Source: Evansella vedderi
GTDB lineage: Bacteria > Bacillota > Bacilli > Bacillales > Salisediminibacteriaceae
Length of the DNA stretch: 64,000 nucleotides
Direction: 5' to 3'
NCBI RefSeq assembly: GCF_030813435.1
Contig: NZ_JAUSUG010000008.1
Span: 1 to 64,000, forward strand
Positions within the stretch are counted from its first letter, which is position 1; every line of letters starts with the position of its first letter. This document shows positions 26,677-35,074 of the stretch, in pieces. Made by a program: the position numbers and the translations under genes. The notes under the pieces are model-generated. The model was given only the letters and a program-made list of their open reading frames with translations, made no database searches and had not been told where the DNA came from.

Positions 26677-26690
26677 CCCCTATCTTTTTT
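26666..26690 (+). terminator. Short early terminator
   Basis: AGGGG and CCCCT enclose six bases and are followed by ATCTTTTTT. The stem is only 5 bp, so it may be leaky. Confidence 0.45.
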
Positions 26691-26749
26691 ACCCTTATGG
26701 CGAAATTTGTCTCAATCGGCTGTCAAAGTGAAGGGAGGTATGTTGTTAA

Positions 26750-26962
26750 ATGGCTATTATGCTAGTAAACAATGAAAATTTGAAGATTGATGAAGTAGAA
26801 GAACAACAGAAAGTGTCGACTTTCGATGAAAAAGCTTATAAGCTATCAAACTTCTTCTTGTACATAAGTACAAAGATGTCAGAGAATAACCGTCCTAATG
26901 TTGCTAGGTGGGCACACGGTCAATTTTTAAAATATCAAAAGCAGTTCATGGATGGGAGGTAA
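26750..26962 (+). CDS. Early phage protein, unknown
   Basis: A 70-residue, mostly helical protein. GGGAGG precedes the ATG. The C-terminal ARWAHGQFLKYQKQF segment is aromatic and basic. No family recognised. Confidence 0.55.
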   Translation: MAIMLVNNENLKIDEVEEQQKVSTFDEKAYKLSNFFLYISTKMSENNRPNVARWAHGQFLKYQKQFMDGR

Positions 26963-26965
26963 AAC

Positions 26966-27148
26966 ATGATATTTCGTGAGGTATTGGGGATAACAACGCG
27001 TTTAGTTGAAATTGAAAGGATTGCAGATCCGGTAAACAAAAAGCGTCGTTTAGAAATTCTAAAGCGTGATCTAGAGCAGATGGAAAAGCATTATATCCTT
27101 GATGGATTTTTAGAAACAGTAAATGAGTTGTTGGAAGAGATTGCTTGA
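26966..27148 (+). CDS. Early phage protein, coiled-coil-like, unknown
   Basis: A 60-residue protein made almost wholly of charged helix (RRLEILKRDLEQMEKHYIL). GGGAGG precedes the ATG and the gene begins 3 bases after the previous stop. Confidence 0.55.
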   Translation: MIFREVLGITTRLVEIERIADPVNKKRRLEILKRDLEQMEKHYILDGFLETVNELLEEIA

Positions 27149-27164
27149 AGGTAGGTGAGCTGAG

Positions 27165-27419
27165 ATGCCTGCGGTGGAGGATGACATTCAATACGACAGT
27201 TATAGGAGAATGCTTTACCATCCTTGCTTTCATCACAATCACAAACAACCGTGGACCGAGGAAGATTTAGAGTACCTGTGTAAGTTTTGGGGGTTTGATG
27301 AAAGAAGGACTTTATCGTTTGCCTTAGGAAGGCCTGAATCAGCGTTAGACACGAAAGTAGGTGTACTTAAGAAAGAAGGGCTTTTCTTATATTACAAAAA
27401 GCTTAACAAACACTGGTAA
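27165..27419 (+). CDS. Early phage protein with SANT/Myb-like helices
   Basis: An 84-residue protein. The segment from about residue 29 (PWTEEDLEYLCKFWG ... RRTLSFALGRPESALDTKV) resembles the Myb/SANT-like DNA-binding proteins common in Firmicutes phages. It is probably a DNA-binding protein of the early region. The target is unknown. Confidence 0.6.
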   Translation: MPAVEDDIQYDSYRRMLYHPCFHHNHKQPWTEEDLEYLCKFWGFDERRTLSFALGRPESALDTKVGVLKKEGLFLYYKKLNKHW

Positions 27420-27432
27420 GGAGGTGAGAAAC

Positions 27433-27705
27433 ATGAACGCAGCTGAAGCAAGAATGATAACTGCTCAAAACTCAGAGAAGGTTGCAGAAGTACAGTTAAA
27501 AACTGTCATAGAAACGATGGAGAATCAAATAGCTATTGCAGCAAGAAATGGGAGAAGTTTTGCATCGATCTCTATTGATCCAGGTCAAGAATGGTACGTA
27601 CATTACAACAATCGCAAATTAGCAGGCTACTTTGAGAATTTAGGTTACGAAGTACGAATTAATAGTTTGATGACTAATACTGTTCTTAGTTGTTCATGGA
27701 TTTAA
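27433..27705 (+). CDS. Early phage protein, unknown
   Basis: A 90-residue protein starting at the ATG at 27433 after a consensus AAGGAGGTG. It has a helical N-terminus and a beta-rich C-terminus (WYVHYNNRKLAGYFENLGY). No family recognised. Confidence 0.6.
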   Translation: MNAAEARMITAQNSEKVAEVQLKTVIETMENQIAIAARNGRSFASISIDPGQEWYVHYNNRKLAGYFENLGYEVRINSLMTNTVLSCSWI

Positions 27706-27718
27706 GGAGGTGAAAAGA

Positions 27719-27904
27719 GTGGAACCAGCAAAGATGGACGATTACTTCTGTCCTGACTGCGAAAAAGCTTTTGCAGTCGATGAAGGCATTGAACCGAAAG
27801 GGTGCCCTCACTGTCTGAAGGAAGTGTATGAGTATATGGATACTTTAGAAGTAAAAAGGTGGGTACCAAAAGAAAAAGCCACTGCGCCAACAGTGACTAT
27901 ATGA
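27719..27904 (+). CDS. Small zinc-ribbon phage protein
   Basis: A 61-residue protein with CPDC (about residue 11) and CPHC (about residue 29), a typical zinc ribbon. The GTG at 27719 is chosen because AAGGAGGTG (27705-27713) is the ribosome binding site; the GTG at 27710 lies in it. Function unknown. Confidence 0.6.
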   Translation: MEPAKMDDYFCPDCEKAFAVDEGIEPKGCPHCLKEVYEYMDTLEVKRWVPKEKATAPTVTI

Positions 27905-27945
27905 AACAACTCAATTTAATTATATCAAATTAGGAGGCTTTATCA

Positions 27946-28386
27946 ATGAACATTAACGTTACTGTGGGGGTCACCCCTGAATTAGCAAAATTACTGGAAG
28001 GTTTATCTCAATTAGGAAAATTTGCTGCAGCTGCTCAAGTGGATAGCGCTCCACTGTCACCGTCTCAACCTGTTCAGGAGCCAGCGCAACAAGTCGTTCA
28101 ACCGCAACAACCTGCAGGTGTTCCTACTGCTGCACCTGCGCCAGTAGCACCGCAACCTGAACCGCAGCAACAATCAGCACCAGTGCAATCAGCAGTACCA
28201 ACGTCAGAAACAACTTACACGATGGATCAGCTAGCTGTAGCTGCTACTCAATTAATGGACCAGGGTAAACGGGATGCATTGCTTCAATTACTTAGCTCGT
28301 TTGGTGTACAAGCTCTTACTGCTTTACCAAAAGAACAATATGGAGCCTTTGCTACAAAGCTTCGAGAACAGGGTGCCAAAATATGA
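27946..28386 (+). CDS. Phage protein with Pro/Gln-rich linker
   Basis: A 146-residue protein in three parts: a short N-terminal segment, a low-complexity P/Q/A linker (about residues 38-85), and a helical C-terminal domain (MDQLAVAATQLMDQGKRDAL). The last resembles a conserved C-terminal module of some phage proteins placed before DUF2800. The stop overlaps the next start (ATGA), so the two are translationally coupled. Confidence 0.6.
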   Translation: MNINVTVGVTPELAKLLEGLSQLGKFAAAAQVDSAPLSPSQPVQEPAQQVVQPQQPAGVPTAAPAPVAPQPEPQQQSAPVQSAVPTSETTYTMDQLAVAATQLMDQGKRDALLQLLSSFGVQALTALPKEQYGAFATKLREQGAKI

Positions 28387-29555
28387 GCACGGAAATAAAG
28401 CACACTGATAGAGCACATGCCTTGTTATCAGCAAGCAGTGCTAGTCGTTGGTTAGCTTGTACTCCTAGTCCAAGGTTAGAAGAACAATTCGAAGATGAAG
28501 GTTCCGAGTATGCAGCAGAGGGGACATTGGCTCACGAGATAGCCGAATTAAAACTTCGTAAGCATTACACGGAGCCAATGGGTCCTCAGAAGTTTGCTGC
28601 CCAGATCCGGAAGTTCAAAAAACATGAGTTGTTCCAAGATGAAATGTTAAAGCACACAGATACTTACTTAGAATACATCCAAGGGATTACTCATGGATTT
28701 AAAACTTTACCTTTTGTGGCCATAGAAAAGCGTTTAGATTTTAGCGCTTATGTTCCAGAAGGATTTGGTACCGGGGATTGCATCATCATAGGTGAATCCA
28801 AGTTATACGTAATCGATTTTAAATATGGTAAAGGCGTTCCTGTTAGTGCGGAAGACAATCCGCAAATGAAATTATACGGCCTTGGTGCTTATCTCGAATA
28901 TGGCTTTTTGTACGACATTAAAGAGGTTCAAATGGTTGTTGTACAACCAAGGTTAAATGATGAACCATCGGAAGCAACATTACCTTTAAATGAATTACTA
29001 GCATGGGGCGAAGAGATTAAACCGGTTGCCCGAAAAGCTTTTAAAGGTGAAGGAGATTATGTTCCTGGAGAGCATTGCAAGTTTTGTAAGGCAAAAGCGC
29101 AATGTAGAGCTCGTGCTGATCAGTACACAGCTTTAGAAGACTTTAAATCTATGAAACCTCCATTAATCAGTGATGAAGAGGTTGGTCAAATCTTAGAGAA
29201 AGCTCAGAACTTAGAAGCATGGGTGAAAGCTTTAAAAGACTACGCCTTAACTGAGAGTTTAAAAGGTAAAGAGATTCCTGGATGGAAAGCTGTTGAAGGT
29301 AGAGGATCACGTTCATATGTGGATCAAGATAAAGCCTTTGATCACTTAAAGGAAAAGGGTATCGATGAAGCCATTCTGTTTGAACGGGTACCGTTAACCG
29401 TTCCTAAGCTTGAAAAAGAGCTTGGTAAAAAAGAGTTTACAAGCTTACTAAAAGATCATGTTAAAAAATCACCGGGTAAACCAACCCTTGCGCCTATTAG
29501 CGATAAACGAAAAGCCGTTACTGTGAGTCCTGAGGCAGGAGAAGATTTTAAATAA
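28383..29555 (+). CDS. DUF2800 protein, RecB/Cas4-like nuclease fold
   Basis: A 390-residue protein with features of DUF2800: SASSASRWLACTPSP near the N-terminus, EGTLAHEIAEL, the nuclease motif VIDFKYGKGV (Asp plus Lys), and a late Cys cluster (CKFCKAKAQCRA) that may hold an iron-sulfur cluster as in AddB/Cas4 relatives. It is probably the phage exonuclease for replication or recombination, paired with the DUF2815 protein two genes on. Confidence 0.8.
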   Translation: MSTEIKHTDRAHALLSASSASRWLACTPSPRLEEQFEDEGSEYAAEGTLAHEIAELKLRKHYTEPMGPQKFAAQIRKFKKHELFQDEMLKHTDTYLEYIQGITHGFKTLPFVAIEKRLDFSAYVPEGFGTGDCIIIGESKLYVIDFKYGKGVPVSAEDNPQMKLYGLGAYLEYGFLYDIKEVQMVVVQPRLNDEPSEATLPLNELLAWGEEIKPVARKAFKGEGDYVPGEHCKFCKAKAQCRARADQYTALEDFKSMKPPLISDEEVGQILEKAQNLEAWVKALKDYALTESLKGKEIPGWKAVEGRGSRSYVDQDKAFDHLKEKGIDEAILFERVPLTVPKLEKELGKKEFTSLLKDHVKKSPGKPTLAPISDKRKAVTVSPEAGEDFK

Positions 29556-29569
29556 GGAGGTAGATAATA

Positions 29570-29833
29570 TTGAAGGTTGGTATTTATGTAGAGCAAAAAG
29601 TAGTATTTCGTTCCGATGTCATTGTTGAACAGCCTGAATCAATGTCCGACCGTGTATTTGAATCAATCATCGGCAAGGTTGAACGTTTTAATGAGGATAT
29701 CAGGGACTTCACTCAAATATTAGAAAGTGAACACGGGATAAAAGTTTTAAAAGTGTCCAGTGGTTTTCCTGACAGCCCAGACACTTCTGAAATTGAAATT
29801 ATCGATGTTAGAAACATAAAAGAAGATCAATAA
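29570..29833 (+). CDS. Phage protein, unknown
   Basis: An 87-residue protein starting at a TTG after AAGGAGG. It is acidic with alternating strands and one helix. It sits between the nuclease-like and ssDNA-binding-like genes, so a replication-related role is possible. Confidence 0.55.
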   Translation: MKVGIYVEQKVVFRSDVIVEQPESMSDRVFESIIGKVERFNEDIRDFTQILESEHGIKVLKVSSGFPDSPDTSEIEIIDVRNIKEDQ

Positions 29834-29850
29834 AAAGGGGAAATGAAATC

Positions 29851-30597
29851 ATGACAAATCAAACAAATCCAACGCGTGTAGTAACTGGAGAAGTACGTTT
29901 TAGCTTTGTAAACCTGTTAAAGCCGAGAGCAGCTCAACCAGGTGCAGAGGAAAAATACAGTACGGTTATTCTTCTTCCGAAATCTGATACTGCAACAAAA
30001 GCTCGTATCGATGCTGCTATTGAAGCAGCAAAAGAGTTAGGTAAATCAAAGTGGAACGGTGTTATTCCTCCAATGGTTGCTATACCGATCCATGACGGAG
30101 ACGGTGTGAAACCATCCGATGGTATGCCGTTCGGTGAAGAATGCAAAGGGCATTGGGTATTCAGTGCTTCTACTAAAGTGGATCAGCCTCCAAAAATCGT
30201 GGATGCACAAATGAACCCTATTATGGATCCGACAGAAGTTTATTCCGGGATGTATGGGCGTATTGCCGTTAACTTTGGGGCTTATACCTTCTCTGGGAAA
30301 AAAGGTGTTGGCTGCTATATTAGTACAAACGTAATGAAAACACGAGATGGTGAACCGTTAGGAGCTTCCGCACCGGATGCATCCAGTGACTTTGGAGGAG
30401 GTCAACCAGCTCCTCATCAACCACAACAGGGATATGGCCAACAACAAAATTATCAACAACCTTATCCACAGCAACCGAATTACCAACAGGTGCCTCAAAG
30501 TAGCGCACCGGGGCATATTCAACCGCAACAACCTCAGCAGCAACAATATGATCCTATCACTGATCAACCGTTAAACGGTGGCGTGTATGGAATATGA
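29851..30597 (+). CDS. DUF2815 single-stranded-DNA-binding-like protein
   Basis: A 248-residue protein: a globular N-terminal domain (about residues 1-170, with VVTGEVRFSFVNLLKPR and the MYGRIAVNFGAY strand) and a Gln/Pro-rich tail. DUF2815 proteins occur in phage replication modules next to DUF2800 and a family A polymerase and have an OB-like fold. The low-complexity tail is like that of SSB proteins. It overlaps the polymerase start by 4 bases. Confidence 0.78.
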   Translation: MTNQTNPTRVVTGEVRFSFVNLLKPRAAQPGAEEKYSTVILLPKSDTATKARIDAAIEAAKELGKSKWNGVIPPMVAIPIHDGDGVKPSDGMPFGEECKGHWVFSASTKVDQPPKIVDAQMNPIMDPTEVYSGMYGRIAVNFGAYTFSGKKGVGCYISTNVMKTRDGEPLGASAPDASSDFGGGQPAPHQPQQGYGQQQNYQQPYPQQPNYQQVPQSSAPGHIQPQQPQQQQYDPITDQPLNGGVYGI

Positions 30598-32561
30598 GAC
30601 AACTAAATATTGATATTGAAACATTTTCATCGGTAGACATTAAAAAGGCGGGACTGTACAAATACGTACAGTCTCCCGACTTTCAAATACTTCTATTTGC
30701 TTATTCAGTTGATGAAGGTCCTACTCGAGTCATTGATTTGGAGAGTGGTGAAAAAATACCGGAGATCATCAAGTTAGCGCTTATAGATCCAGAGGTTACA
30801 AAACGTGCTTATAATGCTGCATTTGAGTGGTACTGCTTAAATACGATAACTAACACTCCTTTAAATCAGTGGCGATGTACCATGTTTCACGGTTTATATT
30901 GTGGATACACAGCAGGACTAGAACCCACAGCAAAAGCATTAGGGTTACCTGCAGATAAGCAGAAAATGAGTGTTGGAAAATCTTTAATTCGTTTATTTTG
31001 TACACCGACAAAACCTACCAAGAAAAACGGTGGACGTACAAGAACGCTACCTCACCATGAACCTGAGAAGTGGGAACTATTCAAAGAGTACTGTATTCAA
31101 GACGTAGAGACGGAAAAGGAAGTAGGAAAAAGATTAAGTAATTTTCCTGTTCCTCTGCAGGAACAGTGGCTATGGGAACTAGATCAAAGAATCAATGCTC
31201 ACGGTGTAGCTGTAGACAAGGCGCTTGTAGAAGGTGCCCTCCATGTAAGTGATTTATCAACAGCAGAGCTAACGGAAGAAGCAGTAAACATTACAGGGCT
31301 TAACAATCCAAATAGCACACAACAACTAACCAAATGGTTGTCTGATCAGGGTGTAGAGGTTGAGAATCTACAAAAAGGGACTGTATCCAGTCTCATTGAG
31401 ACAACAAAGGGCGATGTAAAAAGAGCACTTGAAATACGACAAGAATTATCAAAGACAAGTGTGAAGAAGTACCAAGCCATGGAGGAGGCTGTGTGTGAAG
31501 ACGGACGAGTAAGAGGGTTATTACAATTTTATGGAGCTAACCGTACTGGACGTTGGGCAGGCCGATTGGTTCAAGTTCAAAACCTCCCGAGGAATTACCT
31601 AGAGACTCTATCCCATGCAAGACAGCTTGTTCAAGAAAAGAAAGGTGAAGCACTGAAAATAATATACGGTAACGTTCCGGATACATTGTCTCAGTTAATT
31701 CGAACAGCCTTTGTACCAAGTGCTGGAAGTGTTTTTGTTATTTCCGATTTCAGTGCTATCGAGGCGAGAGTCATTGCCTGGTTAGCAGGAGAGCAGTGGA
31801 GACTTGATGTGTTTAATACCCACGGGAAGATCTACGAGGCCTCAGCTTCTCAAATGTTCGGAGTTCCCCTCGAGTTAATTAAAAAAGGGAATCCCGAATA
31901 CGAGTTACGACAAAAAGGAAAGGTCGCTGAATTAGCTCTAGGTTACCAAGGGGGGAAGGGTGCGCTTATTTCCATGGGGGCGCTAGATATGGGCCTGACA
32001 GAAGATGAATTGCCTGACATCGTACACCGTTGGAGAAGTTCTAATAAACGAATTGTAGACCTGTGGTATTCATTAGAAAATGCTGCACTTTCAGTCATGA
32101 CCGATGGGCAGCCAGTAGGAGTAAAAGGGCTATTGTTAGCTAGGGAAAGTGACATTGTAAACGGTTTAGATTTCCTAACGATTACCCTTCCAAGTAAACG
32201 GAAGCTTTTCTACGCTAAACCTTTCCTGTCTGAGAATGATTTCGGTAAAGAAGCTGTCCATTATTACGGGATGGATCAGACAACAAAGAAATGGAGCAAG
32301 GTGAACACTTACGGCGGTAAATTAGTCGAGAATGTGGTCCAGGCTATCGCAAGGGATTGTTTAGCAGAAACAATTGTACGACTAGACAATGTAGGGGTAC
32401 AAACGGTTATGCACATCCATGATGAAGTTGTCCTGGACGTGCCGAAAGAACATGCTGATTTAGAAGCCATTACTCAGCTTATGAGCCAATCAATCCCATG
32501 GGCTCCTGGACTACCGTTAAATGCAGATGGCTTCACCTCATATTACTATATGAAAGATTAA
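30594..32561 (+). CDS. Phage DNA polymerase, family A
   Basis: A 655-residue polymerase. The N-terminus has a DEDD exonuclease motif (LNIDIETFSS). Polymerase motif A is SDFSAIEARVIAWLAG (about residue 383), motif B is RQKGKVAELALGYQGGKG, and motif C is MHIHDEVVLDVP. It copies phage DNA and has proofreading potential. The start is coupled to the DUF2815 stop. The fingers and palm look complete. Confidence 0.93.
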   Translation: MRQLNIDIETFSSVDIKKAGLYKYVQSPDFQILLFAYSVDEGPTRVIDLESGEKIPEIIKLALIDPEVTKRAYNAAFEWYCLNTITNTPLNQWRCTMFHGLYCGYTAGLEPTAKALGLPADKQKMSVGKSLIRLFCTPTKPTKKNGGRTRTLPHHEPEKWELFKEYCIQDVETEKEVGKRLSNFPVPLQEQWLWELDQRINAHGVAVDKALVEGALHVSDLSTAELTEEAVNITGLNNPNSTQQLTKWLSDQGVEVENLQKGTVSSLIETTKGDVKRALEIRQELSKTSVKKYQAMEEAVCEDGRVRGLLQFYGANRTGRWAGRLVQVQNLPRNYLETLSHARQLVQEKKGEALKIIYGNVPDTLSQLIRTAFVPSAGSVFVISDFSAIEARVIAWLAGEQWRLDVFNTHGKIYEASASQMFGVPLELIKKGNPEYELRQKGKVAELALGYQGGKGALISMGALDMGLTEDELPDIVHRWRSSNKRIVDLWYSLENAALSVMTDGQPVGVKGLLLARESDIVNGLDFLTITLPSKRKLFYAKPFLSENDFGKEAVHYYGMDQTTKKWSKVNTYGGKLVENVVQAIARDCLAETIVRLDNVGVQTVMHIHDEVVLDVPKEHADLEAITQLMSQSIPWAPGLPLNADGFTSYYYMKD

Positions 32562-32579
32562 TAGGTTAGGAGGTTTATT

Positions 32580-33158
32580 ATGCTTGATGTCATTAAAAAA
32601 CATGCGAAGGATTTTACACCTGCGGCTGGTAAGGGTAAGAAAGTGCTGCAAGGTATTCATTATCGCTCGGATGGATCCGTTATGATAACCGACAGTCATA
32701 CTCTTCTCTATGCAAAAGATGTGCACGACTTAAGCGAATCGATAGTGAAGCACCATAAGACGGATAAAGTTATCAATGAAAATTATCCGAATCTGAATAG
32801 TGTCCTAAACATGAATTATTCTACAGAATTCAAAATTAATGCTGAGGAAGTTTATCCCTCCTTAAAAACAGTTAAAGTTTCAGAAATAATCGACGAAGTT
32901 GCAACCTTAAAAGATGATTTAACTTTTAATGTTTATGATATTTCCGGTCAAAGTTATGTACTTTCTTTGTTCGGGACAAAAGCTTCCTTTTACCCGTTCC
33001 ATATGAAAGTAGCGAATTTCCATAAATGTTTTTCTCTATTCAAAGATTTAGGAGTGGTCTCGGTAGATGTTCGTATTGCTGGAAACATGAATCCTATTCG
33101 TTTCAGCGATGAACATGATCGATTACACGTACTTATAGCTCCAGTTAGGAGGTATTAA
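32580..33158 (+). CDS. Sliding-clamp-like protein, half the usual length
   Basis: A 192-residue protein in which I see DnaN features: VMITDSHTLL (compare ATDGHRL), ENYPNLNSVLN (compare FPDYRRVLP), and a C-terminus NPIRFSDEHDRLHVLIAPVR that matches the last strand and MPMR end of beta clamps. Bacterial clamps are about 370 residues with three domains, so this would be a shortened, perhaps two-domain, clamp. It follows the polymerase by 18 bases, which fits a processivity factor. The homology is inferred from motifs by eye. Confidence 0.5.
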   Translation: MLDVIKKHAKDFTPAAGKGKKVLQGIHYRSDGSVMITDSHTLLYAKDVHDLSESIVKHHKTDKVINENYPNLNSVLNMNYSTEFKINAEEVYPSLKTVKVSEIIDEVATLKDDLTFNVYDISGQSYVLSLFGTKASFYPFHMKVANFHKCFSLFKDLGVVSVDVRIAGNMNPIRFSDEHDRLHVLIAPVRRY

Positions 33159-33159
33159 C

Positions 33160-33549
33160 ATGTTGAAGATTGTGAGTGGATCGGTAGAAGATGTAAAAGC
33201 AGAACTCAAAATCATACTATCTAACTTAAAGAAAAGAGTATCGGCAATCAAGAAAGAATATAGGGGACGTCAAATGCCCGTGAGTAAACAACGAGAGATC
33301 CAAGAACTAGAACAATTCCAGAGAATATTTAAAGTGTCCGTCATGCTTCCAGTAGAGGTGGAAGGCATTGTGATCAATTACAAAGCTTATGAGGATATGT
33401 TGAAAAAGTTAAAGGGTCAATGGGTTCAGTTAAAAGTGGACAGTCAAAAACTTACACTTACCTATGAGTCTGGAAAATTGGAATTATATGATTTACGTCC
33501 GCTATTAACAAGTATTAAGCAATTTCCCCGCGCAGTGATTGAAAAATGA
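33160..33549 (+). CDS. Phage protein, unknown
   Basis: A 129-residue protein with a basic helical N-terminal half and a beta-rich C-terminal half (KGQWVQLKVDSQKLTLTYES). It begins one base after the clamp-like gene, preceded by GGAGG, so the two are co-translated. No family recognised. Confidence 0.6.
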   Translation: MLKIVSGSVEDVKAELKIILSNLKKRVSAIKKEYRGRQMPVSKQREIQELEQFQRIFKVSVMLPVEVEGIVINYKAYEDMLKKLKGQWVQLKVDSQKLTLTYESGKLELYDLRPLLTSIKQFPRAVIEK

Positions 33550-33562
33550 AAGGGTGATATAA

Positions 33563-33799
33563 ATGAGAAATACAATGGGTGATTTAAATAATCATTTGTT
33601 CGAGCAACTGGAGAGGTTAAATGACGAAGAATTAAAAGGTGAAAAGTTAGACGAGGAGATTAAGCGTGCAAAATCCGTTACTGCGATTGCTTCTCAAATC
33701 ATAAATAATGGGAACCTGGTACTTCAAGCGGAAAAATTACGTAATGACAAAATAAATGCGGATGTGAAGGTTCCTAAAATGCTAGAAGGTGGAAAGTAA
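33563..33799 (+). CDS. Small helical phage protein upstream of HNH
   Basis: A 78-residue helical protein (NNHLFEQLERLNDEELKGEKL). Proteins of this type commonly precede HNH endonuclease genes in Firmicutes phages; their function is unknown. The stop overlaps the next start. Confidence 0.6.
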   Translation: MRNTMGDLNNHLFEQLERLNDEELKGEKLDEEIKRAKSVTAIASQIINNGNLVLQAEKLRNDKINADVKVPKMLEGGK

Positions 33800-34383
33800 T
33801 GCCACACCGTTACACCGAAGAACAGGTCGATTTTATTACTCGAAATTATAAAGGTCGTACTACTTCTGAATTACTAGAAATGTTCAATGCTCACTTCGGG
33901 TTGAACTTGAAAAATACTCAACTCAGGGCTTTTAAACGGAATAGGGGCTTGAAAAGTGGAGTGAAGACAACATTCAGTCCCGGTCATACTCCATTTAACA
34001 AAGGTAAAAAAGGAACAGGTGGATGGGAGCCTACGCATTTTAAAAAAGGACACAAACCCCATAATTACAGAACAATCGGCACTGAAAGAGTCAATGGGGA
34101 CGGGTATGTTGATATAAAGATATCAACAAATAAATGGCGAGCAAAACATGTTCTAATCTGGGAGAAAGAAAACGGACCTGTTCCGAAAGGCCATGCTGTT
34201 ATTTTTGGAGACGGAAACCGGCGCAACTTTGAATTAGATAACCTCATCCTTGTTACCAGAAAGCAGTTAGTCAGGTTAAACCAGCACAAATTAATTCAAA
34301 ATGATGCCGAGTTAACAAGATCCGGTGTAATTTTAGCAGATCTTTATTCGAAAATAGCAGAGCAAAAGAAAAAAGCTGATTAG
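33799..34383 (+). CDS. HNH homing-type endonuclease
   Basis: A 194-residue protein with an N-terminal DNA-binding helix region (YTEEQVDFITRNYKG), a central basic stretch and an HNH nuclease core (AKHVLIWEKENGPVPKGHAVIF, then NRRNFELDNLILVTR). It probably nicks DNA site-specifically. It may be a free-standing homing endonuclease or a phage-fitness nuclease. Its overlap with the upstream gene argues for long residence. Confidence 0.8.
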   Translation: MPHRYTEEQVDFITRNYKGRTTSELLEMFNAHFGLNLKNTQLRAFKRNRGLKSGVKTTFSPGHTPFNKGKKGTGGWEPTHFKKGHKPHNYRTIGTERVNGDGYVDIKISTNKWRAKHVLIWEKENGPVPKGHAVIFGDGNRRNFELDNLILVTRKQLVRLNQHKLIQNDAELTRSGVILADLYSKIAEQKKKAD

Positions 34384-34419
34384 TCGAGAAATGATGCGAC
34401 ATAGAAAGGGTGAATAAGC

Positions 34420-34596
34420 ATGGTATATAGAGTATGGCAAAAAGACGGAAGTATTGATGAGATAGAAAATGTAAAAACGGTTGAGTATGGGGCGCAGAGT
34501 GGTTTCTATCATTTTTTAGATGAACATAGTTATTTATTGTTTGCAATCCCGAAAGAAGATGTTAAGGCAATCGGAAGGAAACTAACTAATGAATAG
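34420..34596 (+). CDS. Small phage protein, 58 residues
   Basis: A short reading frame after GAAAGGGTG, ending 29 bases before the MazG-like gene. The sequence (MVYRVWQKDGSIDEIENV start, IPKEDVKAIGRK near the end) looks like a small beta-alpha fold. No family recognised. It fills an otherwise empty gap in a packed operon. Confidence 0.55.
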   Translation: MVYRVWQKDGSIDEIENVKTVEYGAQSGFYHFLDEHSYLLFAIPKEDVKAIGRKLTNE

Positions 34597-34625
34597 TTCG
34601 AATCTGTAGCGAAGGAGGTTAATTA

Positions 34626-35054
34626 GTGAACCACGATTTAGATCGAGATATTCAAAAACTCGAGAAATTACTAAAACAAAAGAAATGCCAACATAAGAGA
34701 TTGGAACACGGGTATGCTTCTAACCCTCCTTGTAGTAGATGTTTAGATTGTGGAAGTTATTTCACTAAAAAACAATTAGAGCGTTTAGCTATGCCTGATG
34801 TCATTCAAGATGTTTTAAAAGAACGTGAACGCCAGGACAGGAAATGGGGAGAGCAGAACCATCTACCTCCGTACTGGTTAGGGATCATCACGGAAGAAGT
34901 GGGAGAGTTGGCACAAGCAATCAATGAAACTTATTTGTTTAATGCTAGAGAAAGAGAAAAAGGCGGTTACAAGAATATGAGAACTGAAGCTATTCAATCA
35001 GCTGCTGTATTAATTGCTTTTGTTGAGTGTTTAGATAGGAATTGGAAGGACTAG
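34626..35054 (+). CDS. MazG-like nucleotide pyrophosphohydrolase
   Basis: A 142-residue protein. The N-terminal part has a small Cys cluster (CQHKRL, CSRCLDCGSYF) and the C-terminal part a MazG-like helix set with the metal-binding EExxE/xxxD arrangement (ITEEVGELAQAINE ... EAIQSAAVLIAFVECL). Phage MazG proteins hydrolyse nucleotides or lower ppGpp. It starts at a GTG after AAGGAGG. Confidence 0.75.
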   Translation: MNHDLDRDIQKLEKLLKQKKCQHKRLEHGYASNPPCSRCLDCGSYFTKKQLERLAMPDVIQDVLKERERQDRKWGEQNHLPPYWLGIITEEVGELAQAINETYLFNAREREKGGYKNMRTEAIQSAAVLIAFVECLDRNWKD

Positions 35055-35074
35055 TGAAAGGTGGTACGACACCG

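Noticed and set aside
27165-27419. DNA-entry or anti-restriction function for the 84-residue SANT-like protein
   Set aside because: Only a Myb/SANT-like helix pattern is visible; nothing supports a more specific role.
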